Of a stretch of DNA of 10,292 nucleotides, positions 1 through 7,692 are shown piece after piece (position 1 is the stretch's first letter; each line of letters opens with the position of its first letter). The stretch is from Planctomycetota bacterium (GTDB lineage: Bacteria; Planctomycetota; UBA1135; JALUZX01). Where the stretch lies: the NCBI GenBank assembly GCA_027011425.1, contig JALUZX010000285.1, forward strand, positions 1-10,292, given 5' to 3'. The position numbers were made by a program, and so were the translations under genes. Under the pieces are notes generated by a model. It was not told where the DNA came from. It ran no database searches and was given only the letters and a program-made list of their open reading frames with translations.

Positions 1-79
1 ACGCAGGTCTTCGGGTCCGTTCTTCAGCACAGTCCGTCCCTCCCTTGGGCCCGCCCCGGGCCTCCACCCGGTCCCTTCC

Positions 80-102
80 GTCCCGGACCGGCCCTCCGGG
101 AC
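80..102. repeat. Perfect 8-bp inverted repeat (hairpin) near left edge
   Basis: GTCCCGGA (80-87) and TCCGGGAC (95-102) are perfect complements around a 7-nt loop, and the stem can extend outward with TCCC (72-75) pairing GGGA (104-107). No T-tract follows on either strand, so it is not a classical terminator. Bases 1-163 show no recognisable gene on either strand. They may be the 3' flank or tail of a gene lying to the left. The role of the hairpin is unknown. Confidence 0.5.
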
Positions 103-163
103 AGGGAAACCAGGCTCGGAATGATACTCCCCCGGACCCGTTCTTCAACCATCCCGGCCCCCA

Positions 164-208
164 GGGGGCGGGAATCCCTCATGACAAGGGGAATTCCCGC
201 CCCTTTTT
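164..208 (+). terminator. Strong intrinsic terminator upstream of flagellin
   Basis: GGGGCGGGAAT (165-175) pairs perfectly with ATTCCCGCCCC (193-203), an 11-bp stem. A G-U pair (164/204) can be added outside, and further inner pairs (CCTC with GGGG, one a G-U pair) leave a 7-nt loop. The stem runs straight into TTTTT (204-208). This is a textbook Rho-independent terminator on the plus strand. It implies transcription arriving from a gene to the left, and it insulates the flagellin gene, whose promoter must then lie in about 209-290. Confidence 0.85.
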
Positions 209-209
209 C

Positions 210-238
210 TAAAGAAGATCCATGTCCCTTCCCGATCC
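210..238 (+). promoter_or_regulatory. Possible sigma-28 (FliA-type) flagellin promoter
   Basis: TAAAG at 210-214 resembles the -35 of flagellar sigma-28 promoters (TAAAGTTT), and CCCGATCC at 231-238 resembles the -10 (GCCGATAA). The gap between TAAA and the -10 is 17 nt, where 15 is usual, so the match is imperfect. It sits just after the upstream terminator, and a start near 245 would give a leader of about 60 nt. Sigma-28 control of flagellin is common in the family; the assignment here is tentative. Confidence 0.3.
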
Positions 239-306
239 ATGAACCCGGGCCGCTTCCACCGGGAGGCCGGCCCAGGCGCAAAGGGTCATTACCGGAGGAT
301 TTCAAG

Positions 307-1140
307 ATGGGGCTCAGGGTCAACACCAATATCGCCTCGATGAACGCCCAGCGCTCCCTGGAGAGCGCTACTCTACGGTTGCAGGCCAACTTCCGCCGCT
401 TGTCTACGGGCCTCCGTATCGCCTCGGCGGCGGACGACGCCGCGGGTCTTGCCATCAGTGAGAGGTTCAGGGCCCAGATCCGCAGCACCCAGCAGGCCCG
501 GAGAAACGCCATGGACGGCATCTCCATGGTCCAGGTGGGCGAAGGCGCACTGAACGAAGTCTCCAGCATCCTCATCAGGATGAGGGAATTGGCTGTTCAG
601 GCCAAGAACGGCACGGTGAGCAACAAGGACAAGGAGACCCTGGACGCGGAATTCCAGGACCTGATCAACGAGATCGAGCGGATCGCCAAGTCCACGACCT
701 TCAACGGCGTGGATCTCCTGGACGGGTCCATCACGAGCGTGACCTTCCAGGTGGGAACGGGAACCACCACGGGAGTGGACAGCATCAACGTCTCCCTCAC
801 CCCCATCCTGGCCACCACGCTGGGGTTGAACAGCCTCTCCATCGGCTCGGGGGCCAACATCGGCTCCGCCATGACGGCCATCGACAACGCCATCGACAGG
901 GTCTCCCAGATCCGGGGCAATTTCGGCGCCGTTCAAAACCGCCTTTCCAGCACGATCTCCAACCTGGGCGTGCAGGCCGAGAACCTCTCCTCAGCGGAAT
1001 CGCGGATCCGGGATATCGACGTGGCTTCCGAGACGGCCCAGATGACCAGGAACTCGATCCTTCAACAGGCGGCCATCTCCATCCTGGCCCAGGCCAACAT
1101 ACAGCCCCAGGCGGCGCTCCAACTCCTCCAGGGCAGGTAA
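307..1140 (+). CDS. fliC: Flagellin (filament protein)
   Basis: This 277-residue flagellin is the structural subunit exported by the flagellar type III apparatus and polymerised into the filament. The N-terminal D0/D1 domain starts with MGLRVNTNIASMNAQRSL and carries RRLSTGLRIASAADDAAGLA (30-49). The conserved D1 helix RMRELAVQAKNGT is at about 91-103 and TFNGVDLLDG at 131-140. The C-terminal D1/D0 domain (about 185-277) includes SRIRDIDVASETAQMT and ends IQPQAALQLLQGR. The central variable segment (about 141-180) is very short, so this is a compact flagellin. The ATG at 307 is chosen because it matches the family N terminus and has GGAGG at 294-298, 8 nt upstream. The frame is open further upstream, but a terminator lies there. 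The gene is monocistronic, with no chaperone or cap gene beside it. The symbol follows general usage; hag or fla would serve equally. Confidence 0.96.
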   Translation: MGLRVNTNIASMNAQRSLESATLRLQANFRRLSTGLRIASAADDAAGLAISERFRAQIRSTQQARRNAMDGISMVQVGEGALNEVSSILIRMRELAVQAKNGTVSNKDKETLDAEFQDLINEIERIAKSTTFNGVDLLDGSITSVTFQVGTGTTTGVDSINVSLTPILATTLGLNSLSIGSGANIGSAMTAIDNAIDRVSQIRGNFGAVQNRLSSTISNLGVQAENLSSAESRIRDIDVASETAQMTRNSILQQAAISILAQANIQPQAALQLLQGR

Positions 1141-1183
1141 AGCCTTATCCCCCGCTCCAGAAGCGAGGGGAACGAACATCTAA

Positions 1184-1201
1184 GGGGGCCGAAAGGCCCC
1201 C
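1184..1201. terminator. Shared hairpin between convergent flagellin and rpsT
   Basis: GGGGGCC (1184-1190), a GAAA tetraloop (GNRA type), and GGCCCCC (1195-1201) form a perfect 7-bp GC stem. An outer stem can add CGAAC (1173-1177) with GTTCG (1204-1208). It lies 44 nt after the flagellin stop and 25 nt after the rpsT stop. The following sequence is only moderately T-rich on the minus strand (TTAGATGTTCGTT) and weak on the plus strand. A bidirectional terminator is the likeliest role. A second, imperfect hairpin (about 1150-1170) lies on the flagellin side. Confidence 0.7.
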
Positions 1202-1225
1202 GAGTTCGTATTCAAGCATCGAGGC

Positions 1226-1501
1226 TCAGCCCTGCTTCTTCTCCAGGGCGGCCACGGCCCGGCAGACCTTGGATTTCTTCCGGGCCGCCGTGTTCTTGTG
1301 GATCACGTGGGTCTTGGCGGCCTTGTCGATCTTCTTCATGGCCACAGGCAGGACCTTCTTCGCTCCCTCCAGGTCCCCCGCCGCCACGGATGCCAGGACC
1401 TTCTTGGTGAAGGTCTTCATGGCCGACTTCTTGGCCTTGTTCGCCAGGCGGTCTCTCTCGTTCTGCCGGATTCTCTTCTTCGCCGATTTGGTATGGGCCA
1501 T
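1226..1501 (-). CDS. rpsT: 30S ribosomal protein S20 (bS20)
   Basis: This is a small, very basic 91-residue protein with the signature of bS20: MAHTKSAKKRIRQNE at the N terminus and VIHKNTAARKKSK near residues 66-78. S20 binds 16S rRNA early in 30S assembly and is built of long helices rich in Lys and Arg. An ATG seven codons upstream exists, but the family always begins MAHTKSAKKR or close to it, so the start at 1501 is preferred. A GGGAG element lies about 10 nt upstream. The gene follows the TPR gene on the same strand after 50 nt and is probably co-transcribed with it, or has its own promoter in the TPR gene's end. Confidence 0.96.
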   Translation of the reverse strand: MAHTKSAKKRIRQNERDRLANKAKKSAMKTFTKKVLASVAAGDLEGAKKVLPVAMKKIDKAAKTHVIHKNTAARKKSKVCRAVAALEKKQG

Positions 1502-1551
1502 CCCAGTCTCGCTCCCAGGCACTTGGGCCGGAAAAAACCAGGCTCAGCGAC

Positions 1552-2895
1552 CTAGGCCTTGCTGAGCCTTTCCAGTCTTTCACTCACGTCCTTGAAAGTG
1601 ATGTCTTCCTCGTAGATCCGGGCGAACTTCTCTCTGGCGCCCTGCAGATCGCCCTTCTCCTCGAGAAGCACACCCATCTCATAAAGAACCTCCCGGCTCT
1701 TCTCACCGGAAGGCCCGAGAGATTCGAGCGCCTTAGAGTACTGAGAGAGGGCCAGGTCCACAAGCCCCTTCCGGCGGAAAGCCCGGGCCAGGCGCACCTG
1801 GGCCTCCGTCTTGAAGCGAGGATCCTTCACGGCCTGCTGAAACTCCGCCACAGCCTCGTCCAGCAGGCCCCGGCTCAGGAGAGCCTCCCCAAGGCGGAAC
1901 TTGAGTCCCAGGTCCGTGGGATTGGCCTGGACCAGGTCCCGCGCCACCTGGAGGCGGGTCTCCTCAAGTTCCTCCCGCGCCCTTTCCATGGCTTCCTCTC
2001 CCGCCCCCCCTTTCCGGGCCTCCTTCAGGGCCTCCTCCTTCTCCTGGATCCGGAGTTCCCCCAGGAGCCGGAGGGCTGCCAGGCCTCCTTCTCCCCGGGA
2101 GCGGAGTTGTTCCAGCAGATCCAGGGCCTCCCGGGGCCGCCCCAACTTCCGCAGGACTTCGGCTTTGCGAAGCAGGAGGGCCGGCGCATCGGGGGTCTGG
2201 GCCAGCTTCTTTTCCAGAGCTTCCAGGTCCTCCACCAGGTCCTCCCTGGTGCGGACCACCCGTTGGCTTCGCTCAAGCTCCTGGGCCTTTTCCTTGTCCT
2301 TGATGAGTTCCCTGGAAGAGGCTGCCTGGGCGAAGCGGGTCCGCTCCAAGGCCCCCTCGGCGGAAAGATTCTTCCGGGCCCGAAGGGCTTCCTGGTCCCG
2401 TGGGTCCGCTTCCAGGGCTTTCTCGTAGGCCTCCAGGGCCCCTTCCAGGTCCCCCAGCCTGCGGCGGAGGACGCCGATTCTCTTCCAGGGCCCCGGGTCG
2501 TCCCGCCTCAGCCCGGCCAGGTCCTCGAAGACCACCTGGGCGCTGCGCAGGAAACCGGCCCGCTCCAGGGCGTCTCCCAGGGCCTCCAGGGCCCTCTGGT
2601 TGCGGGGATCCACTTTGAGGACCTTGTCCCAGGCCCGGGCCTCACCGGCGGGATTCTTGCCCAGGCGGGAGAAAAAAGCGGAGATCCTGGGGCCCAGGCT
2701 CGAAAGGTAGGCCAGGAAGGGCTGGACTTTCCTGTAGGAGGCATACCTATCCAGCGTCTGGTGCAGGCCCCGGCGGGCCTCCTCGTAATCGGGCCTGAGG
2801 CCCAGGATCTGGTGGTAAAGCTGGATGGCGAAGGGAAAGTTCTTCTTCCGGGCCGCTTCTTCGGCTTTCTCCAAGTGCCGGGAAAGATCGACCAT
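1552..2895 (-). CDS. Tetratricopeptide-repeat protein, cytoplasmic scaffold of unknown partner
   Basis: This 447-residue protein is rich in Leu, Glu, Arg and Ala and consists mostly of TPR helix pairs. Clear repeats lie at about 8-41, 100-170 (including AWDKVLKVDPRNQRALEALG and LEGALEAYEKALEADPRDQE), 235-267, 330-360, 365-392 and 402-435. A charged, probably coiled-coil segment (about 180-315) interrupts them. There is no signal peptide or membrane segment, so it should be cytoplasmic. TPR arrays bind other proteins; no catalytic motif is visible. The C-terminal part (NPTDLGLKFRLGEALL and IYEEDITFKDVSERLERL) resembles a TPR family I recall from Planctomycetota and deltaproteobacteria. GAGGAGG at 2903-2909 is an excellent ribosome-binding site, 7 nt from the ATG. 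It is transcribed toward rpsT and diverges from def. Confidence 0.85.
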   Translation of the reverse strand: MVDLSRHLEKAEEAARKKNFPFAIQLYHQILGLRPDYEEARRGLHQTLDRYASYRKVQPFLAYLSSLGPRISAFFSRLGKNPAGEARAWDKVLKVDPRNQRALEALGDALERAGFLRSAQVVFEDLAGLRRDDPGPWKRIGVLRRRLGDLEGALEAYEKALEADPRDQEALRARKNLSAEGALERTRFAQAASSRELIKDKEKAQELERSQRVVRTREDLVEDLEALEKKLAQTPDAPALLLRKAEVLRKLGRPREALDLLEQLRSRGEGGLAALRLLGELRIQEKEEALKEARKGGAGEEAMERAREELEETRLQVARDLVQANPTDLGLKFRLGEALLSRGLLDEAVAEFQQAVKDPRFKTEAQVRLARAFRRKGLVDLALSQYSKALESLGPSGEKSREVLYEMGVLLEEKGDLQGAREKFARIYEEDITFKDVSERLERLSKA

Positions 2896-2924
2896 GGGCG
2901 CGCCTCCTCAAAGTGGTCCGGACG

Positions 2925-2953
2925 ATGCTAGGGGGGGCTCCCGAAAGGCGCAA
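2925..2953 (-). promoter_or_regulatory. Putative sigma-70-type promoter for the TPR-rpsT pair
   Basis: On the minus strand TTGCGC (2953-2948) and TAGCAT (2930-2925) are separated by exactly 17 nt. Matches to TTGACA and TATAAT are 3/6 and 4/6. The predicted start near 2918 leaves the GAGGAGG ribosome-binding site (2903-2909) in a short leader. It lies in the 101-bp divergent region, back to back with the candidate def promoter. Confidence 0.4.
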
Positions 2954-2959
2954 CCTGCC

Positions 2960-2988
2960 TTGACCCTTACCCCGGCATGGCCTAGGGT
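2960..2988 (+). promoter_or_regulatory. Putative sigma-70-type promoter for def
   Basis: TTGACC (2960-2965) and TAGGGT (2983-2988) are 17 nt apart; matches to consensus are 5/6 and 3/6. The start site would fall around 2995, almost at the def ATG (2997), so the transcript would be leaderless or nearly so. No strong Shine-Dalgarno precedes def, which fits that reading. The -10 is weak, so confidence is moderate. Confidence 0.4.
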
Positions 2989-2996
2989 GCCTGCCA

Positions 2997-3521
2997 ATGG
3001 AAATCGTCTTCTATCCAGACCCTTTCCTGCGGAAGGTGGCCCCTCCCGTGGAGGATTTCGGCTCCGCCCTGGCCCAGACGGTCCGGGAGATGCTGGACTT
3101 CATGTACCGCTCCAAGGGAGTGGGCCTGGCGGCTCCTCAAGTGGGCCTCCCCCTGCGGTTGTTCGTCTTCAATCCCTCGGGGGACCCGGAAAAGAAGGAA
3201 GAGGAGGGGGTCCTGGTCAACCCCAAGATCGTCCGCCGGAAAGGGGAAGAATACGGAGAGGAAGGGTGCCTCTCTTTTCCGAACGTGTATGGCGAAGTCC
3301 GCCGGGCCACGTGGATCCTGGTGGAAGCCCTGGACCTGGAGGGGCGTTCGCAGGCCTTGGAGTTCCGGGACTTCCAGGCCCGCGTGGTCCAGCACGAGCT
3401 GGATCACCTGGACGGCATCCTTTTCGTGGACCGGATGGAACCGGCGGAGAAGATCCGGATCCGCAGGCAACTGGAACAACTGGAGCGGGAGTTCAAGAAA
3501 ACCCGTGCGACGGGTCGTTGA
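2997..3521 (+). CDS. def: Peptide deformylase
   Basis: This metalloenzyme removes the N-formyl group from the initiator methionine of nascent proteins at the ribosome. The protein has 174 residues, normal for the family. All three family motifs are intact: GVGLAAPQVG (41-50), EGCLSFP (89-95, metal ligand Cys91) and QHELDHLDG (132-140, ligands His133 and His137, catalytic Glu134). The C-terminal helix is charged (EKIRIRRQLEQLEREFKKTR). The ATG at 2997 gives the usual N terminus (MEIVFYPDPFLRKVA). The upstream region is short and shared with the divergent TPR gene. The 3' end overlaps ribF by 17 nt, so translation of the two is probably coupled. Confidence 0.97.
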   Translation: MEIVFYPDPFLRKVAPPVEDFGSALAQTVREMLDFMYRSKGVGLAAPQVGLPLRLFVFNPSGDPEKKEEEGVLVNPKIVRRKGEEYGEEGCLSFPNVYGEVRRATWILVEALDLEGRSQALEFRDFQARVVQHELDHLDGILFVDRMEPAEKIRIRRQLEQLEREFKKTRATGR

Positions 3522-4506
3522 TCTGTCCCGCCCCCTGGGGGGAGCCTCGGTGGTCACCGTGGGAATCTTCGACGGCGTCCATCTGGGCCACCAGGGGGTC
3601 CTGAGGGATCTCAAGGCCCTGGCCCGGGAGATGAAGGCCCCTGCCACGGTGCTCACCTTCCGGACCCATCCCGACGGTCTGGTCCAGGGGAAGACTCCAT
3701 CCTTGCTGGTCTCGGTGGAATACCGGCTTCTTCTCCTGGAGCGGGAAGGAGTGGACCAGGCCGTGGTCCTTCCTTTCGATCAGGCCCTGAAAAATCTCAC
3801 GGCCCGGGAATTCGCTTTCCAGGTCCTAAGAGACACCCTGGGCTGCAAGGCCCTGATCATGGGCTTCGACTCGGCCCTGGGGAGAAACCGGGAAGGAACC
3901 CTTGCGGTCATGACCCGGCTGGGGAAGGAAGCGGGCTTCCTGGTGCGCCAATCCCTTCCCATCCTCTGGCGGGGGCGGCCCATTTCTTCTTCCCTTCTCC
4001 GGGAGGCCGTGGCCCGGGGCGACCTGGGCCTGGCCTGGGCCCTCCTGGGCAGACCCCACGCTTTTTGGGGAACCGTGGTCCCGGGGGAAGGCCGGGGAAG
4101 GCCCTTGGGATTCCCAACGGCCAACCTGAGGCCTTCCGGCCTGGAGGTCCTTCCCCCCCGGGGCGTCTACGCCGCCACGGCGGAACTCCGGGGAAAGACC
4201 TGGCCCGCCGTCCTGAACCTGGGCACCTGTCCCACCTTCCAGGGCAAGGAGACCCTTCTGGAAGTCCACCTCATCGGGTACGAAGGTGACGACTTCTACG
4301 GGGAGTCCCTGGAGGTCTTCTTCCACGGCCGCCTCAGGGAAGAGCGGACCTTCCCCGACGCCGGGGCCTTGAGGGCCCGGATCGAGCAAGACCTCCGGGA
4401 ATGCCTGGAACTCCTGGGAAAAGGAGAGAGCCCCGCGGTTGACACATTGCCCCGGCCCCCTACAATTCCCGGCTCGGAATGTGAACCGGGGCCTTACTCC
4501 CCTTGA
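3505..4506 (+). CDS. ribF: Bifunctional riboflavin kinase / FAD synthetase RibF
   Basis: RibF phosphorylates riboflavin to FMN and adenylates FMN to FAD. The N-terminal nucleotidyltransferase domain carries GIFDGVHLGHQ (20-30) and ISSSLLREA (160-168), the equivalent of the ISST-R signature. The flavokinase domain carries GRGRPLGFPTANL (196-208), PPRGVY (217-222) and LLEVHL (251-256, with the catalytic-type Glu253). The start is taken as GTG 3505, within def, because it places 19 residues ahead of GIFDG as in typical RibF proteins and no ATG fits. TTG or other GTG starts nearby cannot be excluded. The protein has 333 residues; the last 30 or so (ESPAVDTLPRPPTIPGSE and following) are Pro-rich and look non-homologous. 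The DNA encoding them contains a promoter for the downstream tRNA. Confidence 0.94.
   Translation: MRRVVDLSRPLGGASVVTVGIFDGVHLGHQGVLRDLKALAREMKAPATVLTFRTHPDGLVQGKTPSLLVSVEYRLLLLEREGVDQAVVLPFDQALKNLTAREFAFQVLRDTLGCKALIMGFDSALGRNREGTLAVMTRLGKEAGFLVRQSLPILWRGRPISSSLLREAVARGDLGLAWALLGRPHAFWGTVVPGEGRGRPLGFPTANLRPSGLEVLPPRGVYAATAELRGKTWPAVLNLGTCPTFQGKETLLEVHLIGYEGDDFYGESLEVFFHGRLREERTFPDAGALRARIEQDLRECLELLGKGESPAVDTLPRPPTIPGSECEPGPYSP
4439..4466 (+). promoter_or_regulatory. Strong sigma-70-type promoter for tRNA-Phe, inside ribF
   Basis: TTGACA (4439-4444) is a perfect -35. TACAAT (4461-4466) is a 5/6 -10. The spacing is 16 nt. The start would be near 4473, about 57 nt before the tRNA. The bases after the -10 (TCCCGGC) are GC-rich, as in stable-RNA promoters under stringent control; that last point is inference. 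The promoter lies wholly within the coding sequence of the RibF C-terminal tail. Confidence 0.75.
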
Positions 4507-4529
4507 CCCGGGAGGAGGGTTCCTGTCGT

Positions 4530-4602
4530 GGGCGGGTAGCTCAGGTGGTAGAGCACGGCACTGAAAATGCCGGTGTCGTGAGTTCAACTCTCACCCCGCC
4601 CA
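4530..4602 (+). tRNA. tRNA-Phe (anticodon GAA)
   Basis: A complete 73-nt cloverleaf is visible. The acceptor stem is GGGCGGG (4530-4536) with CCCGCCC (4595-4601) and discriminator A at 4602. The D arm is GCTC...GAGC. The anticodon stem CGGCA/TGCCG encloses loop CTGAAAA with anticodon GAA at 4563-4565. The variable loop is GTGTC, and the T arm is GTGAG-TTCAACT-CTCAC. CCA is not encoded (ACTTT follows), so CCA must be added by a nucleotidyltransferase. The gene is driven by the promoter inside ribF and is followed by a T8 run. Confidence 0.97.
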
Positions 4603-4603
4603 C

Positions 4604-4611
4604 TTTTTTTT
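4604..4611 (+). terminator. Oligo-T run directly after tRNA-Phe, possible termination signal
   Basis: Eight T residues begin one base after the discriminator base plus C. There is no dedicated hairpin between the tRNA and the T run. The nearest stem is the T arm (4578-4594), 9 nt away, or the folded acceptor stem itself. It may end the tRNA transcript, or be only partly effective and let transcription continue into the membrane-protein gene. Confidence 0.4.
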
Positions 4612-5454
4612 ATGGTTCACCCCGGGTCCGGATCCCCCCGCGAGGTGGACGGAAGGGGGACGTCCGGCGGATCCCCCCCAAAACCGAAATCGTGGAAAGG
4701 CGGAGCCGCCGGGCGCCGTGGATGGTTGCAGTTGGCGAACCGGGAAGACGTGCGGCCCAGGAGGCCCCCCCGCGCAAGGAGACTCTCGGCCGAACCGAGC
4801 CTCCTGGAACGGATTCTCGCCCTGGTTCTCCCCTTGCTGGTCACGGCCGGACTCATATCCCTGGGGATGTATCTCTGGCCCAGCCAGACCACGTGGCTTC
4901 TGGGCCACGCCACGATCTCCTTTTTCGCCCTGGGAAAATTCATCGTCCTGGGCGGAACGGTCCCCGGGGAACTCTTTACGCCCTGGGAGCTGGCCCTTCT
5001 CATCACCTACATGGACACCCTCACGGGAGTGCTCTTCGTCTACAACGTGGATCTCTTCTTCCGCCTCCCCTTGATCGGTCCCAGGCTCAGGAAGATCCGG
5101 ATCCGGGCCCGCCGGGTCCTCCAGGTGAATCCCTGGCTGCGGCGCAGGTCCTACCTGGGGGTGGCCCTCTTCGTTATGTTCCCCTTGACCGGAACCGGAG
5201 CGGTGGGCGCGGCCTTCCTGGGAAAATTCATGGGGCTCAACCGTTACGGCCACCTGGCGGCCATCAGCGCCGGCGGGGCAATGGGCGGCTTCTCCATGGC
5301 GGCCCTGGCGGCCCTGCTGGGACGGGAGAAGGCCAACGAACTCCTCCACCAGCCATGGATCCTTGGAGGGATGATCCTGGCCCTTTTGGCCCTGCTCTTC
5401 TTCCTGGGCAAAGCCTTCATGCGGGGCACCCAGCCCAGGCAGGTAAAAACGTAG
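4612..5454 (+). CDS. Integral membrane protein, PF06695 type ('small multi-drug export' family, function unproven)
   Basis: The frame is open from ATG 4612 (280 residues). Counted from there, hydrophobic segments lie at about 66-88, 98-115, 124-146, 181-203, 212-237 and 249-268. The core ALFVMFPLTGTGAVGAAFLG (185-204), followed by a Gly/Ala-rich helix, resembles the Pro-x-x-Gly-Thr-Gly core I associate with PF06695. The family name suggests export, but substrates are not established. The start is uncertain. ATG 4612 abuts the T-run after the tRNA and has no ribosome-binding site, and the first 60 residues are Arg/Gly/Pro-rich and low in complexity. Starts at TTG 4726, TTG 4732 or GTG 4750 would trim most of this. 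The coding call for about 4800-5454 is firm; the 5' part is not. Confidence 0.75.
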   Translation: MVHPGSGSPREVDGRGTSGGSPPKPKSWKGGAAGRRGWLQLANREDVRPRRPPRARRLSAEPSLLERILALVLPLLVTAGLISLGMYLWPSQTTWLLGHATISFFALGKFIVLGGTVPGELFTPWELALLITYMDTLTGVLFVYNVDLFFRLPLIGPRLRKIRIRARRVLQVNPWLRRRSYLGVALFVMFPLTGTGAVGAAFLGKFMGLNRYGHLAAISAGGAMGGFSMAALAALLGREKANELLHQPWILGGMILALLALLFFLGKAFMRGTQPRQVKT

Positions 5455-5466
5455 GGCACGCTGTAA

Positions 5467-5512
5467 GGGACGCCCGAGGGGCGGAGCGAAGCGAGGCCCC
5501 GACGGTCGTCCC
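5467..5512. repeat. Nested inverted repeat between convergent genes
   Basis: GGGACG (5467-5472) pairs with CGTCCC (5507-5512). Inside it, CCG pairs with CGG (5474-5476 with 5503-5505), and GGGGC (5478-5482) pairs with GCCCC (5496-5500). The loop contains GAGCGAAGCGAG. About 14 bp form a long, slightly interrupted stem, starting 12 nt after the membrane-protein stop. No T-tract follows. It may be a terminator or RNA-stability hairpin, or a copy of a genome-wide palindromic (REP-like) element. Confidence 0.6.
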
Positions 5513-5560
5513 GCGATGGATCCCACCCCCTCCGGCACTTACCACCGGGCCGGCGTTCAC

Positions 5561-5583
5561 CTGCGTCGCCTCAAGCGACGCAG
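5561..5583. repeat. Perfect 9-bp hairpin downstream of the response regulator gene
   Basis: CTGCGTCGC (5561-5569), loop CTCAA, and GCGACGCAG (5575-5583) form an uninterrupted stem. It lies 24 nt beyond the stop codon of the minus-strand regulator gene, where a terminator would be expected. No T-tract follows on either strand. A 3'-end stabilising hairpin or a Rho-assisted terminator is possible. Confidence 0.6.
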
Positions 5584-5607
5584 CCTCCGGCGGCCCCTGC
5601 AAATGGA

Positions 5608-7497
<1,890 letters not shown>

Positions 7498-7547
7498 GTT
7501 AGAACCCCCCCATCGAGGCTGAAAACGGGTCATCATTCTAAAAACCC

Positions 7548-7613
7548 GGGAAGGGGAAGGAAGGAGAAAGAGCAGGGAAAGAAGGGAGGGAGAAGAAGAA
7601 AAAAAGAAAAAGG
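7548..7613. repeat. 66-nt polypurine/polypyrimidine tract
   Basis: On the plus strand all bases from 7548 to 7613 are A or G except one C at 7573, so two purine runs of 25 and 40 nt abut. On the minus strand, which is the regulator's mRNA leader, this is a C/U-only tract ending about 50 nt upstream of the start codon. Such tracts can stay unstructured in RNA or adopt triplex DNA; no specific function is shown. It explains the spurious Phe/Ser/Leu-rich N-terminal extension of the regulator's frame. Confidence 0.7.
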
Positions 7614-7692
7614 TCAAGGGACTCGTGGGAAAAGGGGGAATCTAGGAGTGAGATCTTTTTACGCCCGTGGGAGGCAACCCTTGACCTTTTTC
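7606..7692. repeat. Perfect 15-bp inverted repeat with 57-nt spacer
   Basis: GAAAAAGGTCAAGGG (7606-7620) is the exact reverse complement of CCCTTGACCTTTTTC (7678-7692). Each arm read outward contains TTGACC, close to a -35 hexamer, but no good -10 follows at 16-18 nt in either direction (AAACAT on the right is the nearest). The element lies in the leader between the sigma-54 promoter and the regulator. It could be a long-range RNA stem, a paired operator, or the ends of a tiny mobile element. I cannot choose between these. Confidence 0.6.

Noticed and set aside
121..306. Flagellin frame open upstream, with ATGs at 121 and 181
   Set aside because: The family N terminus begins at 307 with a good ribosome-binding site, and a strong intrinsic terminator (164-208) lies inside the extension.
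1502..1522. Seven-residue upstream extension of S20
   Set aside because: bS20 begins at MAHTKSAKKR across bacteria, and the start at 1501 matches this.
2107..2931. Plus-strand frame antisense to the TPR gene
   Set aside because: The TPR gene has an excellent ribosome-binding site and clear repeats; the antisense product is Gly/Leu/Pro/Gln-rich.
4530..4611. tRNA-Phe as a mobile-element attachment site
   Set aside because: No integrase, no repeat of the tRNA 3' end in the window, and no composition shift next to it.
7498..7617. N-terminal extension of the response regulator to an ATG at 7617
   Set aside because: The extra 40 residues come from the polypyrimidine tract, and the receiver domain normally begins within about 10 residues of the start, as it does from 7497.
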